In this document: one piece after another, positions 32,375 to 41,431 of the stretch
Layout: every line of letters begins with the position of its first letter
How positions within the stretch are numbered: position 1 is the first letter of the stretch
Origin: Colwellia maritima
GTDB taxonomy: Bacteria > Pseudomonadota > Gammaproteobacteria > Enterobacterales > Alteromonadaceae
Assembly: GCF_022669015.1 (NCBI RefSeq)
Contig: NZ_JAKKSL010000002.1
Location: 682,001 to 746,000, forward strand
DNA length: 64,000 nucleotides
Reading direction: 5' to 3'
The notes under the pieces: generated by a model
Told to the model about the DNA's origin: nothing
Seen by the model: the letters and a program-made list of their open reading frames with translations, nothing else
The model's database searches: none
Position numbers and translations under genes: made by a program

Positions 32375-33513
32375 ATGAGTTTAATAATTTCCAATATAGC
32401 ATTACATTTTATTTCTAAAAAAGAAGAATCTGGCGAGGTTTTGTTACGCTTAGGGCCTGAAGATATAGAGATAGGGGCAAAAATCACGGCTTTTGTTGAT
32501 GGTTTACATGTTATTTATAACGCTAAAGGTAGTAAAGCTTACGGTAGTTTCTCAACAATGCCTGCACAAGCTATTAATACTGACAATGTTACCGACACCA
32601 TTGAAAGTGTTGATGGTGTTGAAGCGACAGTGAAACAACCACAGCACGTTTTGTTGACTTAATGGAAGGCTATTTAGGCGAGCGTCAAAGTTTTTATGCC
32701 TTTAGTACCCAAGCTGCCAATACACTTAAAAATGAAATTGAAAAATATGACCTAGAAGAAAGCGGTTATTTGGTGGTTTGTCATTACGAATATATGGGTG
32801 GGCGCTATCTTTTAGTGGCGGTTATACCCGTGTCGCAACATTACAGTGTTGATGGTGAATTAAATATTTCTGCTGATAAACACCTTGATACAAATAAAAT
32901 ACAATTAGCTGCACGTATTGATCTATTCGATTATCAACAAAATGCCAGTGGTAATCGTTATATTTCATTTATCAAAGGGCGAGCAGGCCGTAAGGTATCT
33001 GATTTTTTCCTTGATTTTTTAGGTTGTGAAGAAGGGTTAAATGCAAAAGAGCAAACCCAAACTTTAGTACAAGCAGTAGAAGACTATGTTGCCGTTAATC
33101 AATTAGACTCAAGTGAAAAGCAACAAACGCGTAAAGAATTATTGAATTACTGTAAAGAGCAGAAAGCGAGCTCGCAAGATGTATCAATGCAAGAAGTGGG
33201 TAAAGTTATTGGGCATACCACAACGGATGCTAGTGGTAACGAACAGGATTTTTATCAGTTTTGTCAGCAACAATCTTATCCTATTGAAGAGTCGTTCCCA
33301 CATGATCAAACTGTAGTGAATAAAATAACGAAATACTCGGGTTACGGAAATGGCATCAGTTTAAGTTTTGAGCGTAGTCATTTTGGGCAAGATGTTGTTT
33401 ATAATCCCCATAATGATTCGCTTACAATTTATAAAGTTCCACCAAATTTGAAAGAACAGCTACAAGCGTTATTAACAGCCAACGACACTGACGAACCCAT
33501 AGAAAACAGTTAG
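32375..33513 (+). CDS. yejK: Nucleoid-associated protein YejK (NdpA), frameshifted
   Basis: Nucleoid-associated protein, 37-kDa family. The first frame (SLIISNIALHFISKK ... GSKAYGSFSTM) ends at 32662; a one-base change near 32641-32650 joins it to RFVDLMEGYLGERQSFYAFS and the rest, including HYEYMGGRYLLVAVIPVS, FIKGRAGRKVSDFFLDFLGC and EGLNAKEQTQTL, which match the family closely. About 379 residues in total, some 40 longer than the enteric protein because of an extra linker (about residues 60-95). Divergent from yejL/yejM across a 109-base promoter region. Confidence 0.9.
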
Positions 33514-33556
33514 TCACTTTAAGTATAAAGTACTCATTAAAGTGAAATAGGTAGAG

Positions 33557-33580
33557 CTAAAGGGTTACGCGTTACCCTTG
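33557..33580 (+). terminator. Hairpin after yejK
   Basis: AAGGGT and ACCCTT flank a TACGCGTT core, about 45 bases after the yejK stop and 85 bases before pyrC. A weak T-rich stretch (GCTTTATTT) follows about ten bases later. It is a likely terminator or mRNA end structure, not a clear-cut one. Confidence 0.4.
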
Positions 33581-33665
33581 ATCGCTTTATTTGACTGATT
33601 AAATATTACCGTATTATCAATTGCTTACTTTGTTTAATTGATAATTTAAAGAAAAGAGAGTTACC

Positions 33666-34725
33666 ATGACAGATACTGTACAAGAAAACAAAAACATGAC
33701 GTTAACCATTGCACGACCAGACGATTGGCATGTACATTTACGTGATGGTGACGTATTAAATAATACCGTAAAAGATATTAGTCGTTATTTTGGGCGAGCT
33801 ATTGTAATGCCAAATTTGGTACCGCCAGTTACCGACAAAGCACTTGCTGAAAGTTATTATCAACGGATTATGGCTGCGCAACCTCGTGCTGATTTTCAGC
33901 CGTTGATGGTACTTTATTTAACCGATGCCACCACGGCTGAAACAATTATTGAAGCAAAAGAATCTGGACTTGTGTTTGCCGCTAAACTTTACCCTGCCGG
34001 TGCAACCACCAATTCTTCTTCTGGTGTTACCGATATAACTAAAATGGGTGATGTCTTTGCGGCAATGCAAGCGGTTGGTATGCCTTTGTTAATTCATGGT
34101 GAAGTTACCACAAACGATATTGATATTTTTGATCGTGAACACGTGTTTATTGAAACTATATTATCGCCGCTTGTGGCTAATTATCCTGATTTAAAAATAG
34201 TGTTAGAGCATATCACCACAAAGCAAGCGGTAGACTTTGTCAATAACGCTAGTAGCAATGTGGCCGCGACCATCACGGTTCATCACTTGTTATTTAATCG
34301 TAATCACATGCTAGTAGGTGGAATTCGCCCACATTATTTTTGTTTGCCTATTTTAAAACGTAATATTCACCAACAAGCATTAATTGAAGCTGCTACAAGT
34401 GGTGATGCCAAGTTTTTCTTAGGTACCGATTCTGCGCCACATGCTAAGCACGCTAAAGAATCAAGTTGTGGTTGCGCCGGTGTTTACACGGCTCATGCTG
34501 CAATAGAATTATATGCTGAAGTGTTTGAACAAGAAAACGCATTAGATAAATTAGAAGCTTTTGCCAAGACTAATGGCCCAAACATTCTATGAATTACCCG
34601 TGAATAGCGACCAAATAACTTTGGTTAAAAAATCTTGGCCTGTACCTGCAACATTAAATTTTGGTAATGATGTTATTGTACCGCTTAGAAGTGAAGACAC
34701 TATTGCTTGGCAAGTGGAAGGTTAA
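33666..34725 (+). CDS. pyrC: Dihydroorotase, frameshifted near the C-terminus
   Basis: Third step of pyrimidine synthesis, cyclising carbamoyl-aspartate to dihydroorotate. The class II enzyme signatures are all seen: [11 protein letters not shown] near 22 with the first zinc histidines, [18 protein letters not shown] with the carboxylated Lys, [18 protein letters not shown] and [13 protein letters not shown] with the catalytic Asp. The frame breaks near 34578-34586: NGPNIL stops, while the next frame reads [18 protein letters not shown] to the stop at 34725. About 352 residues, the usual length. As pyrC is needed for pyrimidine synthesis, the break is probably an error. Confidence 0.93.
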
Positions 34726-34727
34726 TA

Positions 34728-35609
34728 ATGAAGTTATTTGTAAATGATCTTACCGTAATTGATTTTTCATACTTATGTAAAGAGCGCGGCATAGTAGGTG
34801 AAAGTTGGATAGTGGATGTACTGCTTGACGGTTCGTTAAATGAACAATCAATGGTATTAGATTTTGCTATTGTAAAAAAACAAATTAAAGCCATTATTGA
34901 CGAGGCGGTTGATCACAAGTTGCTATTGCCAACACAACAACAAGCATTAACAGTTAATGATTCTTCTTATCATGCTGATCATCTAACCCTTGATTTTATT
35001 AGCGAACGAGCCAGTTATTATTTGCAATCACCAAGTTGTGCTTTTGCTTTAATAGACTGCTTAGCCATTACCATTGAATCGGTAACAGAATATCTAAATA
35101 AAATTATCATGGCAGAATTACCAAGTAATGTGCAGGGGTTAACATTAACTTTGCGTCCTGAAAATATAGCAGGAGATTATTATCATTATACCCACGGTTT
35201 AAAGCTTCATGACGGTAATTGTCAACGTATTGCGCATGGACATCGCTCAAAAATACAGATTTTTGTTGATAATGTAAAAGACAGTAAAATAGAGCACGAT
35301 TGGTGTCAACGCCGGCAAGATATTTATATTGCCAGTGAATCTGACCGCGTGCCAAAAGCGGATATTCAGTTATCTGATTCGGCACTAACTAATGTTACAC
35401 CCGATCATCAATATTTTAGTTATACCGCACCGCAAGGGCGTTTTGATATTGCGGTTGAAAGCAAAGTGTTGGATGTGGTTGATTGTGATTCTACCGTTGA
35501 ACTACTTGCAGATTTTATTGCCAGACAAATACATAAACAACATCCTGATAATAGTATTAAGGTTATCGGCTATGAAGGGGTGGCAAAAGGAGCAATAGTT
35601 AGTGTTTAA
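34728..35609 (+). CDS. Two-domain 6-pyruvoyl-tetrahydropterin synthase-like (T-fold) protein
   Basis: About 293 residues with two PTPS/QueD-like halves. The first half (residues 1-70) follows the fold (SWIVDVLLDGSLNEQSMVLD, VDHKLLLP) but has VGES where QueD has the zinc motif HGHS. The second half (about 145-180) has THGLKLHDGNCQRIAHGHRS, with a Cys followed by HGH, the QueD-type site. So zinc binding probably resides in the second half only. The start ATG at 34728 lies two bases after the pyrC stop; an upstream reading overlaps pyrC. The substrate is unknown; queuosine or pterin metabolism is possible. Confidence 0.72.
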   Translation: MKLFVNDLTVIDFSYLCKERGIVGESWIVDVLLDGSLNEQSMVLDFAIVKKQIKAIIDEAVDHKLLLPTQQQALTVNDSSYHADHLTLDFISERASYYLQSPSCAFALIDCLAITIESVTEYLNKIIMAELPSNVQGLTLTLRPENIAGDYYHYTHGLKLHDGNCQRIAHGHRSKIQIFVDNVKDSKIEHDWCQRRQDIYIASESDRVPKADIQLSDSALTNVTPDHQYFSYTAPQGRFDIAVESKVLDVVDCDSTVELLADFIARQIHKQHPDNSIKVIGYEGVAKGAIVSV

Positions 35610-36453
35610 AAATTTAAAACCATATACATTTATAAAAAACAGTTTTGTAAGTGCAACTATCTTACTTTCAAGCTTATACATCAATAATACAATAGCAGCG
35701 AGTATTAACGTATCAGGTGAAGTTAAGCAGGGTGGTTTAATTGTTGGTAAAACAGAGGCAAACAATAGTGTTACGTTAAATGCTAAACCGTTACCCGTTT
35801 CGGCACAGGGTGATTATGTTTTTGGTTTTTCTCGTGACGATGTTTCAAGTTATCAACTGGTTATTACTGAACCCGATGGCACGAAAGCGACAAAAACATT
35901 TACCCCGTTAAAACGCGATTATAAATTGCAGCGTATTGAAGGGATAAAAAAGAGTATTATGCAGCCAGACCCTAAAGCGGTGGCAAGGTCTCAAAAAGAC
36001 AGTAAGCAAATTAAAACGGCTCGTAAAATATCTAGCGATCTCACTAGTTTTGCCCAAGGATTTATTGCGCCAATTAAAGGCACTATTACTGGGGTTTTTG
36101 GCAGCCAACGTATATATAACGGAGTACCTAAAAGACCGCATTTTGGTTTAGATTATGCGGGTGATATTGGTGATCCCGTAAAAGCGCCTGCTTCGGGTAA
36201 AGTGTTGCTTTGGGTACCTGATATGTTCTATTCTGGTGGTACTATGATTATTGATCATGGTCACGGCATTAGCTCTACCTTTTTACATTTGAGTCATTCT
36301 TTTGTAAAACAAGGGGATACGGTTAAGCAGGGTGATATTGTCGCCTCAGTAGGTAATAGCGGTAGAGTTACAGGACCGCATCTAGATTGGCGTATAAATT
36401 GGTTAGACGTAAAAATTGATCCTGCTTTAGTATTGAAAATTAACACATTATAA
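35602..36453 (+). CDS. M23-family metallopeptidase, exported
   Basis: 283-residue periplasmic peptidoglycan hydrolase-like protein. The N-terminal hydrophobic segment (FVSATILLSSLYINNTIAAS) is a signal peptide. The last 130 residues form the LytM domain: PHFGLDYAGDIGDPVKAPAS (HxxxD zinc motif), IDHGHGISSTFLHLS and VTGPHLDWRINW. The final HxH motif reads HLD, so Asp replaces the second zinc His; the same HLDW variant is known in other M23 proteins. The start is GTG at 35602 with AAAGGAG upstream, overlapping the previous gene by 8 bases, so these two genes and pyrC look like one operon. Confidence 0.85.
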   Translation: MFKNLKPYTFIKNSFVSATILLSSLYINNTIAASINVSGEVKQGGLIVGKTEANNSVTLNAKPLPVSAQGDYVFGFSRDDVSSYQLVITEPDGTKATKTFTPLKRDYKLQRIEGIKKSIMQPDPKAVARSQKDSKQIKTARKISSDLTSFAQGFIAPIKGTITGVFGSQRIYNGVPKRPHFGLDYAGDIGDPVKAPASGKVLLWVPDMFYSGGTMIIDHGHGISSTFLHLSHSFVKQGDTVKQGDIVASVGNSGRVTGPHLDWRINWLDVKIDPALVLKINTL

Positions 36454-36483
36454 TTAAATTATTTTGTAACATAGAAGCAAATT

Positions 36484-37260
36484 AATGAGTATTAAGCATG
36501 TTAAAACATTTTTTAAGCAATTAGTTTTTAGTTTTTGCTTAATTGTTCCGCCCAAAGCCAAGAATTTTCGGTTGGTTGGGAGCTTTGGTACCCTTATCAA
36601 TATCATAACGAGCAAAATAAATTGACTGGTGTTGATATTGAATTGTTTAAACTCATCACCGAAAACGTGGGTATGTCAGTTTCTTATGTCGAGCTTCCTT
36701 GGCAACGTCATTTAATGTATATCAAAAGTGGTAATGTAGATATTGCTTTTGGTGCATCTTATACCAAGGAACGCGCCGAAAGCGCTTATTATTCAATTCC
36801 ATACCGAAAGGAACTCGTTAATTTATTTGTCAGAAAAGGGATGTCTGACTCGATAAAGTTATCACAATTATCTGATCTGATTGGTAGCAAATACCTTATT
36901 GGTATTGAAAACGGTTATTATTATGGTAAAGAATACGAACAACTAAAAACGAATCCTGATTTTATCTCTCGCATAAATAGTGTGATTGATATTGAACAGA
37001 ACGTTAAAATGCTAATGAAAGGGCATATTGATGGTTTTCTAGCAGACCCAATGTCGATACAGTCTTTCGTGGAAAAATATAAATTTCAGGATGAATTTGA
37101 AGTACACCCATTGCCCATTTATCAAGGGGATATCTTTATTATGCTGAGTAAAAAAACCTGTTCTCAAACTGACTTAGACAAGATTAATGATGCTATAATC
37201 TCCCTCAAAGAAAATGGTAAACTTGATCAAATAATTAATCATTGGTCAATTGTGAAGTAA
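36484..37260 (+). CDS. Periplasmic solute-binding protein (SBP_bac_3 family), frameshifted in the signal peptide
   Basis: Amino-acid-type binding protein of about 258 residues. The mature part begins QEFSVGWELWYPYQYHN and has KLTGVDIELFKLI, GNVDIAFGASYTKERAE and LMKGHIDGFLADP, typical of family 3 binding proteins. The natural start appears to be ATG 36484 (MSIKHVKTFFKQLVFSF); a T-run at 36532-36536 is one base short, and adding one T gives FSFLLNCSAQSQEFS, a complete signal peptide. No transporter genes are adjacent, so it may be an orphan receptor-like binding protein. Confidence 0.8.
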
Positions 37261-37376
37261 ATTCATACATTAACTTATTACTCCATTTAAGTAAGATCAT
37301 CGTTCATAAAATACCGTGTTATTCTCCTCGAACCTTGGTTTTGCATCTTCAGTATGTTTAACGAGGAAAAAATCTT

Positions 37377-39130
37377 TTGTTGTCACGTTTATATCAATTC
37401 ATGCCTGGCTTAATCACACTTTTCAACTATGACCGTAAATGGTTTACTGATGATGTAAGAGCAGGGCTATCCGTTGCAGCCGTAGCCCTACCTGTAGCTA
37501 TAGCTTATGCTCAACTTACTGGGGTTAATGCCGCTGTGGGTTTATATTCATGTGTTTTACCCATGATTGTTTATGCAATGTTTGGCACGTCAAAACAACT
37601 TATTGTAGGCCCTGACGCGGCAACTTGTGCCGTGATTGCAGCAGTGGTTACCCCTTTAGCCGCAGGTGATAGTGTTAAACATTGGCAGTTAGTTATAACC
37701 ATGACTGTGATGACAGGTGGGTGGTGTATTATCGCCGACCGTTTCAAGCTAGGAGTACTTGCTGACTTTCTATCAAAACCGATTTTAATGGGGCTATTAA
37801 ACGGTGTTGCAATAACCATTATTGTTGGTCAATTTTCAAAAGTTTTCGGTTTTACGTTTGATGAAAAACATTTACTTGAACGTTTAGGCGGCATTCCAAC
37901 CTATTTATCGCAAGCACACATACCCACAATTTTAATTTCTATACTGACGATCCTTATTTATTTTTTCATGAAACGCCTTAAACCAACATGGCCGGCCTCT
38001 ATGTTTGCCATAGCATTAGGGGCTTTGTCCGTATGGCTTTTTAATTTAGAACAATTTGATGTGAAAACTATTGGTATGGTTGATGGTGGTTTTCCTTTAT
38101 TTCATGCACCCGTATTTAATGTTGGGATTATCCGTGAACTTGTTATGCGGCGCTTAATTTGGCGATAGTAAGCTTTGTAAGTATGATGCTTACCGCCAGA
38201 AGTTTTGCTGCAAGAAATGGCTATGATATAAATGCAGACAAAGAATTTATGGCATTAGGTATGGCTAACTTCGCTTCTGCATTATCCCAAGGGTTCGCCG
38301 TTAGTGGTGCTGATTCACGTACTGCCGTTAACGATGCAAATGGCGGTAAAACACAATTAGTTTCTATTATAGCGGCCGGTATTATTGCTATGATAGCGCT
38401 TTTTTTAACCGCACCGCTCGAGTTTATACCCAGTGCATCCTTAGGCATTGTGTTAATAATAGCCTCTGTACAGTTACTTGATTTAAAAGCCGTATGGAAA
38501 TTAAAAGTCAAAGACCGACAAGCATTTTATTTAACAGTATGTACTTTGTTTGCTGTGCTTTTCATCGGTGTTATTCCGGGTATTACGCTCGCTGTATTAT
38601 TAGGTTTATTTCAATTTATTCGCACAGTTATGCGCCCAACCGACCATATATTAGGTGTTGATATTAATGGTGTTGTCAGAAGCATGGATACAAGCGATAA
38701 AGCAAAAGCAATAGACGGTATATTTATCTATCGTTTTAATTCACCCTTAACCTACTTTAATTCAAGCTATTTTAAACGTCGTTTATTAGAACAATATGCC
38801 AGACAAAAAGATGCGATTGAATGCGTTATTATTGACGCCGTTCCTTGTTTCACGCATTTAGATTTAAGCGTTATGGCCATGTTAGATGATTTGAATACCA
38901 TCTTTAGAAAACGCGGCGTTCGTTTAGAAGTTGCGGGTAGAAAAAGACAATTACTTGCGTGGTTTGAAAAAGCAGAAATCAAATCTGGGGTTGATGGCAT
39001 TTACGTACATTCTGATTTGTATCTAGCATTAAGACGGAACCAGAAAAAAGAACCGGTTGAAATTGTAACCGATGATACAACACGGCTTGATGAAACGCTT
39101 ATTGACAACAATAAACCTGAACATGCTTAA
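37377..39130 (+). CDS. SulP/SLC26-family anion permease with STAS domain, frameshifted
   Basis: Inner-membrane sulfate- or bicarbonate-type transporter. The N-terminal two thirds is hydrophobic with SulP motifs: AGLSVAAVALPVAIAYAQLT near 25, QLIVGPDAATCAVIAAV near 78, and GANFASALSQGF-like substrate loop (MANFASALSQGFAVSGADSR) after the break. The C-terminus (FIYRFNSPLTYFNSSYFKRR, CVIIDAVPCFTHLDLSVM) is a STAS domain. A G appears to be missing near 38147: LVMRRLIWR stops, while one added G gives ELVMAALNLAIVSFV. About 584 residues. The start is TTG with ACGAGG upstream. The anion cannot be named from sequence. Confidence 0.85.
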
Positions 39131-39170
39131 AAACACACAATAGGTTGGGGTGTCACCTAAGCGCTCGACT

Positions 39171-39482
39171 TTAAAGATCAACTTTATGAAATCTATGCAA
39201 TCGATTTTGTAGAAGCTGATTTTCTTCCTGTAGCATTTGTTTTTGCTTAAGAAGATCAATAATCATCGCCACCGCACCCCAATCAACTTCCAATTCATTA
39301 TAGATACGTACAGCTTTCTTAAACCAAATAATACTGGAAGTATCAAAGTACCAGTCATTTTTATCAGTGCCAGAAATGGGTTTTGCTATGCCATAATCTA
39401 TAATCTCTATCACCCATTCTTGGTCGATGTTTTCTAATTCACATAACTCATCAAAACAGATTGTTAACCTCGTATCTATCAT
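39171..39482 (-). CDS. cbpM: Chaperone modulator CbpM
   Basis: 103-residue MerR-like protein that binds and inhibits the J-domain of CbpA. FDELCELENIDQEWVIEIID and FKKAVRIYNELEVDWGAVAM are family features, and the C-terminal coiled region (LLKQKQMLQEENQLLQNRLH) is typical. The gene begins one base after the cbpA stop, the usual order, so they are cotranscribed. Confidence 0.88.
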   Translation of the reverse strand: MIDTRLTICFDELCELENIDQEWVIEIIDYGIAKPISGTDKNDWYFDTSSIIWFKKAVRIYNELEVDWGAVAMIIDLLKQKQMLQEENQLLQNRLHRFHKVDL

Positions 39483-39483
39483 T

Positions 39484-40455
39484 TTAATTACTCCAATTTT
39501 TTCTGGGGTCGAAGGTGCTTGAACTTTTAAATTTTTGCCATAATATTTTGTCGCTTTCTGTAGTTTCTGATGGAATTACAATTTTCAGCACACCTATTAA
39601 ATCACCTGTTATCGACTTACCTTTTAAGCCCTTGCCTTTAAGTCTTAACTTTTGCCCAGTTTGACTATTGGGTTTTATATTCACTTTAACTTTTCCATTT
39701 AAGGTAGGTATAGTAACGTCGGCTCCTATCGCTGCCTCCCATGGAGAAACGGGAATAGTAAGGATAAGATCATACGCTTGCACATCGAAAAGGGGATGGG
39801 GTTTCAACTTTATATTTAGATATAAATCACCATTGGCTCCTTGCGCAATTCCAGGGCCTCCTTGGCCTTTTAGTCTTATTCTACTATTATCTAAAACCCC
39901 AAAAGGAATATTAACTTTAAGTGTTTTGTTTATCTGCTTGATTTTACCATTCTCTATAGAAGGAATACCAAATTGAATCGTTTTTTCCGTTTTAGACAGG
40001 GTTTCTTCAAGTGATATTGATATGTCAATTTCCGCGTCTTGACCTTTCTGCGAAAACTGCTCAGCTCTACTTCGATGTGAGCTGTGAGACCTAGCATTGT
40101 TAACAGATTGCTCGCCAAATATTGAATTGAAAAAATCTGAGAAATCACCGTCATCTACAGTACTGCTGTAACTAGATGAAGCATTTTGTCTATTGCTTGC
40201 TGTGTTGAATTCGTCATGACTTCTCGCCCCACCATGTTTTCGTAGCTCATCATATTCGGCTCTAAGTTTGGGATCTTTAAGTACTTTATAAGCTTGTGCT
40301 ATTTCTTTGAACTTTTCGCCACCATCATCAACGGGATTCACATCAGGATGTAATTTTATGGCAAGTTTTTTATAAGCCTTTTTAATTTGTTTAAGATCGG
40401 CATCTTCCGCAATACCAAGTATTTGATAATAATCTTTAAACCTCATAGGTTTCAT
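39484..40455 (-). CDS. cbpA: DnaJ-like co-chaperone CbpA
   Basis: 323-residue DnaJ homologue and nucleoid-associated protein. The J-domain is at residues 6-70 (DYYQILGIAEDADLKQIKKA, with HPD in LHPDVNP near 37), followed by a G/S-rich linker and two C-terminal substrate-binding domains (EIDISISLEETLSKTEKTI, LKVNIPFGVLDNSRIRLKG, GDLYLNIKLKPHPLFDV). There is no zinc-finger region, which separates it from DnaJ. An ATG at 40446 (MRFKDYYQ) is an alternative start. It pairs with cbpM. Confidence 0.92.
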   Translation of the reverse strand: MKPMRFKDYYQILGIAEDADLKQIKKAYKKLAIKLHPDVNPVDDGGEKFKEIAQAYKVLKDPKLRAEYDELRKHGGARSHDEFNTASNRQNASSSYSSTVDDGDFSDFFNSIFGEQSVNNARSHSSHRSRAEQFSQKGQDAEIDISISLEETLSKTEKTIQFGIPSIENGKIKQINKTLKVNIPFGVLDNSRIRLKGQGGPGIAQGANGDLYLNIKLKPHPLFDVQAYDLILTIPVSPWEAAIGADVTIPTLNGKVKVNIKPNSQTGQKLRLKGKGLKGKSITGDLIGVLKIVIPSETTESDKILWQKFKSSSTFDPRKNWSN

Positions 40456-40468
40456 CTCGTGATTTGTT

Positions 40469-40489
40469 GCTGCTGCTCAATGCAGCAGC
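40469..40489. repeat. Perfect 8-base stem hairpin between the cytochrome gene and cbpA
   Basis: GCTGCTGC and GCAGCAGC around a 5-base loop, 14 bases upstream of the cbpA start on the minus strand. No T-run follows on either strand, so it is not a standard intrinsic terminator. It may affect cbpA translation or end the upstream cytochrome message. Confidence 0.5.
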
Positions 40490-40528
40490 CATAGTCGCTG
40501 TAATATTCATTAGTGATATCATTGCTAT

Positions 40529-40999
40529 TTAATAGCGATTATATTGTGTATACGTTGGTGGTTTTATTTTGTATTTAGGTTGTAAAAAGGCAACTAAATC
40601 TATCAGTTCACTAACAGTCATTACATCATTGTAAATACGCATTTTAGAACTACCATCCTCATTAGTTACTTCTTCAGAAAGGTTAGCTTTTTTAGCAATT
40701 TTATGTGATGGATTAATAATTGAAGTGACTAATTGCGCATAGGTTGTTACCACCGCAGATGTGCCTCCCAAAGGTATTGGTTGTTTAAATTCTTTCGTGA
40801 TTAACTCATAGTCATCCCTATTAACGCTGTAATTTTCAAGGCTATGACATGCTAAGCACTGATATTTCATAAATGCGGCTTCACCTTTAACAATATTGCC
40901 TTTGGGTAAACTAAAGCCTTGTGGTGAATCAACCCCTTGATTGCATGCAAATAAGGTTAAGATCGCAAAAAGAGTTACTACTAATAGTTTAATATTCAT
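40529..40999 (-). CDS. Cytochrome c lipoprotein
   Basis: 156-residue monohaem c-type cytochrome, envelope-anchored. A signal ending LFAC gives a lipobox Cys. The haem site is YQCLACHSLENYS near residue 48 (CxxCH), with VMTVSELIDLVAFLQPKYK at the C-terminus, where the axial Met is likely in NDVMTV, as in small SoxX-like cytochromes. It stands alone on the minus strand; the FNR-like box at 41106 lies about 107 bases upstream, so control by oxygen supply is likely. The redox partner is unknown. Confidence 0.83.
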   Translation of the reverse strand: MNIKLLVVTLFAILTLFACNQGVDSPQGFSLPKGNIVKGEAAFMKYQCLACHSLENYSVNRDDYELITKEFKQPIPLGGTSAVVTTYAQLVTSIINPSHKIAKKANLSEEVTNEDGSSKMRIYNDVMTVSELIDLVAFLQPKYKIKPPTYTQYNRY

Positions 41000-41048
41000 T
41001 TTTACTTCCTCGAGTTTAGTTGTATTTTAGTGCTATTGAATTAATAAC

Positions 41049-41081
41049 TAAGTATTAAGTAAGTATTAAGTAAGTATTAAG
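41049..41081. repeat. Three tandem 11-base units upstream of acnA and the cytochrome gene
   Basis: TAAGTATTAAG occurs three times in a row at 41049, 41060 and 41071. The 11-base period is near one helical turn, so A-tracts or protein contacts would be in phase. It lies 50-82 bases upstream of the cytochrome start in a 432-base divergent region that otherwise contains only the FNR-like box and nothing else I recognise. Confidence 0.6.
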
Positions 41082-41105
41082 GTGCCACATAATATGAAAA
41101 GTTAA

Positions 41106-41119
41106 TTGACCTTGATCAA
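41106..41119. promoter_or_regulatory. FNR-like box in the cytochrome/acnA divergent region
   Basis: TTGACCTTGATCAA differs from the FNR consensus TTGAT-N4-ATCAA at one position. It is 107 bases upstream of the cytochrome gene (minus strand) and 313 bases upstream of acnA (plus strand), so the cytochrome gene is the more likely target. Binding itself is inference. Confidence 0.5.
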
Positions 41120-41431
41120 TATTTTGCTAGTAATATTGGATGTTTACCTCAAAGTGTGATTATAGTTAAGTCTAATTTCATGAATTTTACAAATGGATAT
41201 TATGCTATTTATTTCTATATTATTTTAATGGCGTGTACCTTGATAAAAATTTCGTCGTTGTACTACACTTGACTATGTCATCGGGTAGAAAATTCTAAAA
41301 GTTAAACACGTGTTAATGGTCTTGGAGATTGAACCTTTAATTGAACCGAAAAACTCAGAAGAGGATTAAGCTCGGTTGACCTTTACTGATTATTTTCTTC
41401 GGAAATAAATTGCCATAATTGGAGGGCTATT

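Noticed and set aside
41049-41081. Possible CRISPR array
   Set aside because: Units are 11 bases with no spacers; no cas genes in the window.
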